From contig CM057454.1 in assembly GCA_016271365.2 (NCBI GenBank), positions 700,987,501 through 701,051,500 of the forward strand: a DNA stretch of 64,000 nucleotides. Reading direction: 5' to 3'. Under the pieces are notes generated by a model. That model was not told where the DNA came from, ran no database searches, and saw nothing but the letters and a program-made list of their open reading frames with translations. Origin of the DNA: Neoceratodus forsteri. Taxonomy: Eukaryota > Chordata > Ceratodontiformes > Ceratodontidae. This document shows, one piece after another, positions 1 through 10,831 of this stretch. Position 1 is the first letter of the stretch; each line of letters starts with the position of its first letter. The translations under genes were made by a program, and so were the position numbers.

Positions 1-493
1 CAAAACTCAGTTATAAAATATTTTATTAAAATGTCATTATTTTGCATTATTTTATAATTACTACTTTATATACTTGATAAATGCTTAATTGTTAATTAGG
101 GTAATGAGAAGGTCATAATAAGGGATATGGGACTAGAATTTCAAAGGAGTTGCTCCAGTGCAACCCCAGAACTGTACCCTGGGACAATATTCAAAGGTGG
201 GAATTATGCAGTGCAATCCCAAAGTGCCAGGTCACAAGAATAATATATGCAAAACATCTCCAGGGGTGTGCTGATGCAGAAGTGGCACATCCCAATATTC
301 AGCCCAGGATGTGCAGTGCACCTGCTGGCACAATCCGAGATGTGGCACATACCTGGGCCTCACAGTTGAGCCTGTTAAATATTTCTCAAGTGCCCTCCTC
401 CACAGGTGTGCTGCTGTATTGCAGGGCACAACACAGCAGTCAATGGCTGTGGGACGGCCAGCCCCATCACCATGTACAAGCATCCACAGATGT
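1..493. other. Unassigned AT-rich then mixed sequence
   Basis: The first 130 bases are very AT-rich. The rest is of mixed composition, with recurring short phrases such as 'gtgcaatccc' and 'gtggcacat' that hint at a degraded tandem structure. Reading frames overlap on both strands without any recognisable domain, so no gene is called. Confidence 0.5.
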
Positions 494-1476
494 CCCTGGT
501 GGTCCAGTGGTTCCTCCTTCCTACCCATACCTCTGAGGCACCATAGTTTGTGTTGTTGCTATCCCTGGTGGCCTTGTGGTTCCCCCTACCTGCCCATACC
601 TCCAATCATCGTTATGTTGAGCATATTGAACCCTCTAGTTGTCCAGTAGAATCCCCCTTCCTGACTCTCTGATTGCCTCAGGATAGTACTCTTAAATTCT
701 CTGGTGGTCTAGTGGAACCCTCTCCCTGCCCGAATCCCAGTCGCCATCCTAGTAGCAGAGTAACTGCCCTGGTGATCCAGTGGTTCCCCCACCCCACACC
801 ACACAGGGACCCCAGCCCACCCAGCTCCCCTGGACAGTCAGCAGGCAGCATACCCACCTGCACACCACCATGGCTGCCTGCTGACTGACAGCATACAGTA
901 GTAGTTGCAAGAAGATTGATCCACACTGTGGACCAATGGCGTTCAGTGCATATTGTAACAATTCACATCTTTGTGAATGAATGACCTCATTCACAAAGTT
1001 GTGAATTATTACAGTATGCATTGCATGCCCATTGGTCCACAGGGTGGAGCAATGGCCTGCAGCTTCTACTGTATACTGTCAGTCAATGGGCTGCCTCTGT
1101 GATATGTGGGTGGTTATGTTGCCTGCCAATACCCTGGTGGGAGCAGGGTGAACTGGGTGGACTGGGACTCCTGTGGGCTGGGGGTGGGGAACCACTGGAT
1201 CACCAGGGACAGTTATTATAGCAAGGCATGGCGATTGGGGATTTGGGTGGGAGGAGTTCCACTGGACCACCAGAGTGATTTTGATTACTTCCTGATGACA
1301 ATTGAGGGTCAGGAAGGGACGGGTCCCAGTGGACTACTAGGGGTTCAATATGCTAGCATGATGGTAATTGGAGGTAGGGACAGGGAGGAGGCACCACTGG
1401 GCCACCAGGGATGATACTGTTAATGAAGTATGGTGATCGTGCTAGGGTGGGGAGGGGAACCACTAGACCACTGGGG
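494..1476. repeat. Fold-back element with mirrored arrays of a 66-69-bp repeat
   Basis: A large imperfect palindrome is centred near 985. At the centre, the motif at 960-980 (aattcacatctttgtgaatg) is mirrored at 988-1007. The left arm carries five repeats with the core CCTGGTGGTCCAGTGGTTCC starting near 494, 563, 631, 699 and 767. The right arm carries five reverse-complement cores (ggaaccactggatcaccagg) ending near 1208, 1276, 1344, 1410 and 1476. Both arms therefore have a 66-69-bp period and are symmetric about the same centre. It contains no coding capacity; overlapping frames simply follow the repeat. This looks like a non-autonomous fold-back transposon or an inverted duplication of a minisatellite. 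No target-site duplication could be fixed at its edges. Confidence 0.8.
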
Positions 1477-1664
1477 CAATGTATTATTGCCACAACAGCC
1501 GGGTGGTATGGGATGGAGAGGGAGTACTACTGAGGTCCCTGGTACAGGGACCACATGCTGTGCAGAATGCAAGGTGCATTTCATTGGCAGCCCTGTACAA
1601 CCTATGCAATGAAGATAATGACATGCAAATGGCCCCATTTTCACCTTTGCATGCCTAATGGCTT
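1477..1664. other. Unassigned spacer before the tandem duplication
   Basis: Unique sequence between the fold-back element and the left breakpoint of the duplication. It contains short mirrored phrases around 'atgcaaat' and 'ctttgcat' (about 1623-1652). The homology with copy B begins at 'catttgcatatcgg' (1665). Confidence 0.5.
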
Positions 1665-3589
1665 CATTTGCATATCGGTGTCTGGATATCAGGAATTTGT
1701 GCACGCCATATCTTTGATGGGCTTGTGCATTACCTATTCCTGGTAGTCAGACCTGTCTGGGAGGATGTACTGGCACAATTTATTTGTACAGGGCACATTC
1801 TTTGATACATTCAGAAGGGATGCACCATGGCACATCTCTTTTGAATATATCCCTTAGTTGCTCTAGCTCAACTCTGTTGCACAGCACAATTACTAGTGCC
1901 ATTGTCAGAACATGTCTGAATATCAGGTCCCTGGTCATCATTTTTTCTACATGGGCACTACAAGCAAGTAAAAATCTGCTTACATGAACTCTGAAAAAAG
2001 GGAAGATGGCATGCCTAAGTGAGACTTGGAAAACATGGTATAGTTCTGCAACTCCACTCCATTTCATCCTGCCTTAATAAAAAGGGACATAGCATCTATA
2101 ATAGATATCCTGAAACTGGCCCCTTGACAGAACTTCTACCTAACTTCATTTTGTGCTTATGCTCAGAGATGATTATCTTGAAACTTAACAAACTGCAGCT
2201 GGGCTTTGTGCTAGTTTGAGACTGGCACAATGCAAGTTCCTAAAGTTAAAACCAATGTGTGTGTTTATTTTATGTGAGAAGTCTTTTAGTTGTAATGAAA
2301 AGGCAACATGCTACCAGCATGAAATGTACACAGTTGGTAAAGAACACTGCAACTTGTTGACTGGCCAAATTGTGTAAATCTAGCTGATGGGAGACCAGAG
2401 TTATCTTCATGAATGTCCTGAATAGTGGTGGCAAGTCCCAAACTTCACTACATGAAGTATTCTGCATAAAAATATGGAATTTGCATAGCACTCTGCATTA
2501 TGGAGCATATTACTTTTGCCTACTTACTGGATGCTTAACTCCAGCAATAGACTTCACAATAACTTTGTTTTGTGAATGACTTCACCATTATTTTTAAAGC
2601 AAACTGCCATTTATTTGAATGGCTTCATGATACATTTTCCTTGTTAATGCTTTCCAAGATGAATTTTGCATTTATTCATGGGATGGCAGGTCACATGGGC
2701 TGTATATTGTCTTGCACAGCCTCAGTTCAGCATAGTGTGTGTAGTGGAAAGCTTGAGACAGTTTGCTCTCAGAGCTCTGAGATTCAAACACTCTAAAATC
2801 CTTTAAAAACACCTTTTGCCAGAATAATTTGTATCCAAATTTAGTTCATCAATTGCAGGAAACCCATGTGTGTTAATATCATTCAGTGTTTATTGATTTT
2901 ATATGCATATTGAATGTTAATTCAGTCCATTCAGTCTCTGTCCTGACAGACACTGTGGAAGTGTGCTTTGGGGAGGGCGTTTCTGCCATGAAGGGAGAGT
3001 CACAGTGAGAAAGGCAGACTTTTTAACTGTTGTTGGGCAGCTAGTGTGTTCATATTTGTGGTTTCATGTACACACAGTATTACTTGAGAAATGTTTGATA
3101 ATTTTTGCTGTTTGCTCTTGTGCCATGGATTTTTCAGTTGGTTTAAAAGATTTGGTGATAGCATACTGAGCTGTTAAATTTTCTAGCATTACCTGTGGTG
3201 TGTGTGTGTGCGTGAGTGTGTGTGTGGGGTGTGCGGTGTCATTTCATCAAATCAGACACAATTTATTGTGCCACAGTGTAATTGCATCACTCTGAGTCTC
3301 TTATCCATCTGTGGTATTTTTTACTGCTTTATTCTATCCACTCAGTGGACTGGTACTGCATCTCTCCCCAAAAGGTATTGTTTTACCATTTTTTTATTTG
3401 TGTAACCACTGTTAAGTTGTTGTGCCTGTGTGGCCTCATCTCTTGAGTGAGCAATCTCCATCTGTCTGTGTGTCTGCATCTGTTTAGGGCCCAGTCTCCA
3501 TCTGTAAGCCGTAGTTATTGTTTTTGGCTTCCCATCCAATCCAGAGTTCAGAAATCGAAATTTGTTGTTAATTTTGTGTGCAATAAAAA
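1665..3589. other. Unassigned segment of copy A (counterpart 16855-18752)
   Basis: About 1.9 kb of moderately AT-rich DNA without a recognisable domain. Frames such as the minus-strand one near 1780-2067 are broken differently in copy B and do not resemble a known family. The segment is useful mainly for aligning the two copies. A GT-rich tract lies at 3195-3239. Confidence 0.5.
3195..3239 (+). repeat. GT-rich microsatellite
   Basis: Imperfect (GT)n run ('ggtgtgtgtgtgtgcgtgag...'). The counterpart near 18377-18397 in copy B is much shorter, so the tract changed length after the duplication. Confidence 0.85.
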
Positions 3590-4509
3590 ATGGCTGCAAA
3601 GAGATGTGCATGAAAATATGTTTCTGGCCATGGCACTGCTACTGGCAAGAGTGGTCGAGGTCATGGGCATGGTAGTATGCAGCATAGCTGATGGCAGTAA
3701 AGGATTTCTCCTGTATGTTTTCAGAGCTCAGTCAGTTGCTTCAATGATGGTCAGAGATGCTGTTGTCTCCATCTCCACTGCTGGTGGTAGTGAGGTTGCT
3801 GATGGCATGATTTTGGCCCAAGTTCAACCTGTGACATGTTAACAGGTTACCAAGATATTGTGGACTCTAAAGATGTGAGTCAGACTATAGTTTATGTTAC
3901 ACACCCCATACTCATTCCAACAGTAGTTGAACCTGATTCTAATCCTGACAATGACTTACAGTCACAATGTAATGTTTCCATTGCTATTGAGGTTATTCCT
4001 GGGCCATCCAATGATTCAAATGTTGAAGAAAAATATTGGGTGATCATATTGAGACTGTGGTTGGAACATGGTCTCCACAGGACAGCATCCAAACTGAAAC
4101 TGTGGATGAGGATGATGATTATGATGATTTCAGTGACCCCAATTGGGAACCAGAGAAAAGAAAGTAAAGGTGGCTGTATGCAAATGGTCTGTTAGTTAAT
4201 CAACCCATCCTCAAAGTTGTGATGTTGCTGTGCCTGTTGATGATGATGACCCTGTAAGGGTCATAGATTATGATGGTCAGGTAGAGTCCAAGTATGTGCA
4301 CCAACAGAATTCATGAAGTGCACTCTTCCCTTTCAGAGTCTAAAAACTGGAGTCCAATATGCAGCAACATGTACATGTGAAAGTAGGGCTTCAAAATCCC
4401 TTGTTTGGGGATTTTTGTACAAGATGCAAGTGATTAATCAGTGGCAATCTGCCAGCTTTGCCAAATGCAAGTGAGGCACAGTAAAAGGGTAGCCATCTGC
4501 ATAAACTGA
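3590..4509 (+). pseudogene. BED-finger transposase-like fragment, copy A (broken)
   Basis: Degenerate reading frames match the better-preserved copy at 18753-19677. One frame encodes an acidic, low-complexity segment (about 3840-4060, containing SQTIVYVTHP and IEVIPGPSND). A second frame continues with VDEDDDYDDFSDPNWEP. The last part (about 4378-4509) corresponds to a BED-type zinc finger, recognisable by ICQLCQMxVRHSKRV. Copy A has a stop inside the finger ('gattaatca', about 4431-4439) and extra frameshifts, so it cannot make the protein. BED fingers occur at the N-terminus of hAT-family transposases and ZBED proteins; the link to hAT is inference from that domain alone. No catalytic hAT domain is seen downstream. 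Confidence 0.5.
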
Positions 4510-7021
4510 TGCAAATGTATACTTTTGCCCATCCAGGGTGCCTGTAACCAATACCCAGACACCACCAGAGTCCCTTGTCACCTGCTGTGTTACACAATTG
4601 AGGTCTTTGGCTATTAAGATTAAAACTCTCCTCTTCTTTGTCTTATGTGAATCAGCATAAATCTGTCCTCACCAGCAATTCTGCAAACAACCCACCTCCC
4701 TAGACAACAAGTGAGTCACTTGGAGGAGAACAATCTGATCCCCAATTTTCTAACATGGCTCTGAACCCTTCTCCCTTAATTGGCACATTCATACCCAACA
4801 TGTTCCAGGATAGTATCTTAACTCCACTATTTCTCTCAGCCCTCCTCTTCCCCACTTTCCCCTATCCAGCAGACATCCAGAGCATTATTCCGCAAAGCAG
4901 ACTGTAATCATGGAGAAGAAGGGAACTCCCATTAGTAGCCATTAGAGTACAAACCCTTTCAAACTATATACAATCCAGTTGAGAAATACACAGAGTAAAA
5001 CTCTGGTAATAATAATTATTAGGTACTCCATGAGCCACGTACTCTGTCTTGACCCTCCCATAAATCCACTAGTCTTTACCTCCTCCAGCTTCCTCAAATG
5101 TGGCAGATTTTAAAATCAAACAATAGATCCAATATAACAAATATGGCATAAGACCACTATAGCAAATCTCAAAAGTAAAATTTTTCTGGAATAATAAACC
5201 AGTCCTTGTTCTATGAGAGGATATGCCCTTTCAAGTCCATTACAAATACCCTTGACCATCAACAAAAGTTAAAGACAAAAATAATAAGAGAACAAATCAT
5301 TGAAAGCCATATAACGTCCTCAAATGTAAGCTGCTAAGGTTTGAGCCCCTGCATTACTCAGCAGAGTACCAAGAAATATTCATCCATGTAGCAGGAACAC
5401 TATGAGCATCTACAGTCTGTATAGGAGGGTCATGTTCCAGACAGTAATCACACCTTATCACAGCAGTATATCATCCTTCTCTAGGCCCTTCATGAACTGT
5501 TGAAAGCCATCATTCACATGCTGTAAAATAAAACAAACTGAAGACTGCTTTTAACATCTTGAAAGCTAACAGTTCATAAACATATTGGCAAGATCTCACC
5601 TCAGTCTGAGTACTACCCCTATATCAAATGGCACTCAGGCATAGACCCTAATTAGCTCAGCACTTAACCCTACATGTGCAGAGCAAGATGGTCTTCACCA
5701 AAAGTGCCCCCTACCCAGACCCTGCATTATAACAAAGAAACAGTCCCCCACCCCCACATGCAGGAGAATAGCATCCTCTTGCCCCTCACCCAGTATACCT
5801 ACACCAAATGAGCTCCAAGACAGCTGGTCCTAATTATCACTGCCATCCCCACCTGCCCAGTCCTCATCCCAGCAACCTGCCATGCTCTTTATGCAGACTG
5901 CCTGTCCTAAACGAAATCACCTCTGCCTTAAGAGACTCTTCTCAGACTCCATGCCCAAGATAAAATGGTACTACAATGCCTATGGATTATTTAATGCTAG
6001 CCCTCTCAAGGGTAGAACACTCTTCCCTCTGCAGACTGCGGTGAACTAATTTAATGCAGCCGCTCACTCTGAGTTAAAGCACTGCTGCTAAGGTCCTGGT
6101 CCCCAAACCGCACAATTCCCCAGTCAATTACACTTGTATCCGTTATGTCTACCCCTCCCTTATCATATTGCTCATTCAAACATCTGGCTAATAATGTAGA
6201 GTATGGGCTACCTTCCAATCCCAAATACAAAGCTAGGATTAACTACAGGACCATCTCATTGCCAAGAAACCCGACAACTCAAACAAAAACTCTTACTGAT
6301 CCCATAGCAGAACATTAAGTACTAGTCCCAACCCCTTCCATGCTAATTGCTTCCAATCCTAACCATAGCTGAAGCACTCAATCAGTGCCATACAGCCTCA
6401 GGCCTGGAGGCATCAAAACTGGAATTTCAGCCAACTACCTAAAGCTACTCAATACCCATCCCAACCCAAATGAGGTCACAACATGACCCATTCCTTACTG
6501 CTTCTTCACATGGCCATAAGCAACCCTAAACAGCATCTGTGCCAGACTCTACTACCATCAACCGAGTGGCGTGGAGTTAGCAGCAGTGCAGAGATTCCTT
6601 AATGGTCTCCACAGGCAGCTATTCCACATTGCTGGAAAAGGGCTCCTTCTTCCTGGTCCACTACTGCTGGCCCACCCAAAGAACTTTCTGAACAAACTAA
6701 GAAACCAGCTTCCAAAAGATTAAAATCCACAAGTTTCCCAACATAGTGAAATTCTTTAGTCCAAGGAAGCCCAGCTGATTGATGGAACACACTAACACTT
6801 CAAAAATCACCCCATACTGAAAGTATAACCAATCCCTCCTCTCAACGTCAATGTCAATGAAGTTTCCTTACCTCCCCTGGTCACCTCAACTCATCTATAA
6901 ACCCAAGAATCAAACAATAACCTTCTGGCAAAGATGTTACTCAGTTATTAATAAACCCCTAATCCACATCCTGCTAGATAATTACATCCCATTCCCATTA
7001 ACCAACCAACCAATTAACCAA
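4510..7021. other. Unassigned segment of copy A (counterpart 19678-21980)
   Basis: About 2.5 kb, C- and A-rich on the plus strand, with no domain that I recognise. Some plus-strand phrases are retained in both copies (RFLNGLHRQLFHIAGKGLLL at about 6594-6655 and 21553-21612). That may reflect an old mobile element rather than a gene, because stops interrupt it. Bases 4741-4956 have no counterpart in copy B: a deletion in B or an insertion in A. Confidence 0.45.
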
Positions 7022-7203
7022 TTATTTTACCAGGTGAGACACACTAAGCTGAAAGCTTGTTTGCAGGTGCAACCTGGGACCACAAGGAAGTTGGCTTACT
7101 TGCTCAGGGTCACACAGTATGCACCTAGGGGCTGTGGGATTCAAACCCAGGTCTCCAGATTTGCAGCTCAGAGCCTTAACTCCACTGCGCCATACTGCCT
7201 CCC
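7022..7203 (-). mobile_element. tRNA-derived SINE of MIR-like (core-SINE) type
   Basis: Read on the minus strand it begins 'ggaggcagtatggcgcagtg', a tRNA-like head with an A-box-like region at about 7175-7196. A B-box-like GGTTTGAATCC lies at 7137-7147. A core follows in which the plus strand reads 'cttgctcagggtcacacag', closely resembling the core of MIR/core-SINEs. It is absent from the corresponding place in copy B ('cccattcccaattacctaac', about 21956). It is therefore either an insertion into copy A after duplication or a loss from B. Flanks are rich in 'aaccaacc', so the target-site duplication is unclear. It is not a functional tRNA: it lacks a full cloverleaf and has an unrelated tail. 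Confidence 0.75.
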
Positions 7204-7414
7204 AACCTAACTAAATATTTGGCTAGGTAATTCTGTATCTCATGCAACCCTCTTACCTATTAAGGCAGTTCCACAGGTTGCAGCCAAAGTCTTACTGTTC
7301 ACCCTCCATCAGTCCATTGACTCTTCATCACAAAGTAGGGCTTCAGAAGCTAACACTCACTGCAATCTCATCCACTGTTGCTGCTCCAGTCATCTGACAG
7401 CAGCATCAACTAGG

Positions 7415-9782
7415 AACAGATTTATCCTGGACTCCTTTCAGGGTGCCTTCCTCAAGCAACTGGTAATGGAACCAACTCAGCAGAAGGCAATATTGGACCT
7501 AGTGCTCACAAACAGTGACAGTGTGATGGGGTAACAGTGGGGCAGCATCTGGGGAACAGTGACCACCAGTCATTGAGGTTTGAAATCAAGAAGGAGTAGA
7601 ACCAAACCATACAAAACATGTATCTTGGATTTTAGGGGCAGAATTTGGGAAACTGGGAGATGCTTGAAGGAGGAATTAAGATTAATGGGGCAGGAATCAG
7701 AGGTTGAGGAACAGTGGGCAGCATTTAAAATGAGGATTACAAGAACAACAGAATTATGCATTAAGCAGATTAGCAAGGGAAAAGGAAGAGGAGGCCATTA
7801 TGGTTTTCCAAGGAGGTAGTGAAGAAAGTCAAAGCCAAAAAGATTGCATTCAGGCAATACAAAAGATACAGGCAGAAGGGGATAGGGAGAAGTACCAGGA
7901 GAAGCAAAGGGAGGCATGGAGGTCAGTAAGGGAAGCCAAAGCTCAAACATAAAAGCACATTGCAAAATCAGTGGGTAGAGGGACAAAACCTTTACAGGTC
8001 CATTAGTGAAAAGAAAGGGAAAGGGAGGACAGTGAGACTGAAGGGGAGAATGGGGGTCATGTGGAGGATGACAACAGTAAAGCTGAAATATTGAACAGGT
8101 ATTTCTGCTCAGTCTTTACTGAGGAAGAGGAGGGTAATGGGTCTGAAGGGAGTACAAGGGTGGAATGGGCAGAAATGGACACAAGTCCCTTTACACGAGA
8201 AAGGCTCCTGAAGGAACTGGAAGTAATAAGAGTTGATAAAGCAATTGGGCCAGATGGGATGCACCTCAGGGTCCTTAAAGAACTAAGAGATGTGATGGCT
8301 GAACCTCTGGCAATTCTGTTTAGCTGATCACTGGAAACAGGTGATGTAACCAAAGACTGGAGGACAGCAGATGTAATCCTCTTATACAAAAGTGGGAACA
8401 AAGAGAAGCGTGGAACAACAGACCAGTCAGCCTCACCTCGGTAGTGGGAAGATCATGGAAGCACTACTGAAGGAGAGATTGGTGGAACAACTGGTTGTCA
8501 ATGGACTACAGGACCCAAGGCAGCATGGTTTAACCAGGGAAGTCATGTCAGACCAACCTCGATGAATTTTCTACTGGGTGACCAAGGAGGTGGATCGAGG
8601 GTAGGGCAGTGGACAAGGCCTATCTGGACTTCAGCAAGGTCTTTGACACAGTGCCACGTGAAGACTATTACACAAACTGGGGAATATGGATGTGGGCAGG
8701 ACAGTAGTGTGGTGGGTAGGTAGCTGGCTGGGCGGCAGGACACAGAGGGTGGTGGTAATGGCTGTCACTCCACAGAGGAAGAGTGACCAGTAGGGTACCA
8801 CAGGAATCAGTGCTGGGACCGGTCCGTTCAGCATCTTCATCAGTGACATTGTGCAGGACCTAGAAGGCAGGATTTCCTGTTCACTGATGGCACAAAGCTC
8901 TGTAACAAAATAGACACACCAGAGGGTGTAGACAGAATGAGAAGGACCTGCAGAAACTTGAAGAATGGTCAGGAGTTTAGCAGCTAAAATTCAATGCAAA
9001 GAAGTGTAAGATGATGCATATGGGGCACAAAACCCTGGCACAATATATCAGTTGGGGGTGAAGATACAGCATGCACCTAGCAGAAAAGGTATCTTGTGGT
9101 TATCATCTCTGATGACTTTAAGGTAGGAAACAGTGTGACAAGGCTGCAGGTAAAGCAAATAGGATGCTAGGATGCATAGGCAGGGCCATCACCAGCAGGA
9201 AAAGTGAGGTCATAATTCCACTATAAAAGACACTAGTGAGGCTCCACCTGGAGTACAGTGTACAATTCTGAGACCTTACCTATGTAAGGACATAGGGTAG
9301 AGAAGGTTCAGAGGAGGCAGAAAGATGGTACATGGATTGCATCACAAGTCCTATGAGGATAGGTTGAAGGAATTGAATATGTACTCCTGGAGGAGAGGAG
9401 GAGAGAGGGATATGATAGAGACATATAAGTATCTTACAGGGAGGAACAGAGTACAGGAATAAACTGTTTTTAAGTGAAAAGATGTTCCAGGGCTAGAGGG
9501 CATGGGATGAAGTTGGAGGAGGACAATTCAGAGGAAATGTGAGGAAGAATTTCTTCACAGAATGGGTGGTGGACAAGTTGAACATCCTGCTAGAGGAAGT
9601 GGTGAGGGCTGAAACAATCACAGGATTTAAGAATGCATGGATAACATAAAGGAATTCTGAAGGTCGGGTTTAAGGTAACAGACTTGTAGGAAAACATAAA
9701 GTGACCTTACAAGCTCAACTGGGCAGACTGGGTGGGCCATAGGCTCTTATCTGCTGACACTGTCTATGTATCTATGTATCTG
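7415..9782 (+). mobile_element. CR1-type LINE, 5'-truncated and inactivated (copy A)
   Basis: The element starts within the endonuclease C-terminus (LDLVLTNSDSV, about 7495-7530). It continues through reverse transcriptase: TADVILLYKSGNK (8368-8402), RQHGL (8517-8532), LDFSKVFDTVPR (8628-8660) and the region equivalent to GPVLFxIF (8818-8840). The catalytic FADD motif is replaced by FTDG (about 8880-8892), so the polymerase is dead. The tail encodes a FRGNVRKNFFTEWVV-like C-terminus (9530-9580). It ends with the sequence 'gggcagactgggtgggcc' (9721-9738) and a short 'tatgtatc' repeat. Many frameshifts are present. The order and motifs are those of CR1-clade ORF2. Copy B carries the same element split by an L1. 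Confidence 0.85.
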
Positions 9783-9789
9783 CTAAACC

Positions 9790-10830
9790 ATACTATACTT
9801 GCTCCTCTGCAGCTGAGGAAGGGTCCAGTCACTTTGTGAGTTGTTGCCAATCCAGTCCTGATTTCTTCCATTTATATCCATGAAGAAACTAGAGGGCATC
9901 TGAGGGAGTGGAGAAAATTGAGCACCCTCTCTGCCCACAATTTTCAGAGTGGCTGGTGGAAGCAAGTAAGCTCTAACTCCTTGAGCCTTGGCCAGGTCAT
10001 GAGCTTTATCAAAGGCTTTCCACTTTCTGGACTCTCTTTGGGTAGTCCTGCCAAAAACCTAGCCATGCCCCAGTCACTCGAATGCCCTTCAAGGTGCAAG
10101 CATCTTGCAAAATGTGCACACAGTCCTGGACCTAAGCAACTTGAGGACCACCAGGCAACGGAGTGTGGCACTGTCTTGCAGTGGTGGGTCGGTAGGCACT
10201 CAGCATGCCCATTCAATTTCCACCAGCGGTCCACGTTCCCACTGAAGCCAAAATGGAGCTTTCTTGGCGGTATGCTTTTATGTCTTCTCCTTCCACATGC
10301 TCTGGAAGCCTGACGATTTGAATGTTACCAATGGCTTCAGGTTTCCATGTCATCGATCTTGTCCCAAAGGACTGAATTTCCTTCCACTAGATTCAAGTGG
10401 CACTCAGCAGGGTTGGCCCATCTTCCACCAGACTGATCCTCACTTCGGTCTGCTCTACCCATGAACCAGAGCCTCCACAGAAACCTAGACTGCAGTAAGT
10501 TGTACCGTTATGTGATTTAAATCATTATGGATCCCACTCATACTTGATCTCATTAAGTTCCCAGGCCAGCAGGCTTGACTTAACTCCTGTTTTAACTGAG
10601 TTTCTGCACGAAGCACCAGTTCATCTTCAGTGGGTGGTGAGGCTGACAATTTGTATTTCTTTTAGCTAACTTCTCTGGTCACTGTTAACGGCCATTTTCA
10701 AATGTAATGAGCAAATTCAGTGAAAAGGCAAATCAGAAGAGGAGAAAAATCTGTTTTTCTGAGGGGTTAAGACAGAGCTGTGTCACTGCTGCTGTTCATC
10801 TCGATGGCATCATGTGACACCCATAAATCA
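9790..10830 (-). pseudogene. L1/Tx1-type ORF1 fragment (copy A)
   Basis: On the minus strand, successive frames give an N-terminal segment rich in Glu and Lys (TEDELVLRAETQLKQEL, about 10575-10630). A middle segment contains LPEHVEGEDIKAYL (about 10265-10310), and a C-terminal domain contains LPPATLKIVGREGAQF (about 9905-9965). This is the layout of LINE ORF1 nucleic-acid chaperones: coiled coil, RRM-like domain, C-terminal domain. ORF1p coats the element's RNA. The frame is broken repeatedly and no matching ORF2 adjoins it, so it is a fragment between a CR1 tail and another LINE. The counterpart is 31004-32035. Confidence 0.65.
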
Positions 10831-10831
10831 C

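Noticed and set aside
3892..4092. Minus-strand open frame over the BED-finger fragment
   Set aside because: It is the complement of the acidic reading frame on the plus strand and is not independently supported.
7022..7203. Possible tRNA gene from A- and B-box-like sequences
   Set aside because: No complete cloverleaf, and the remainder matches a core-SINE layout, so it is called a SINE.
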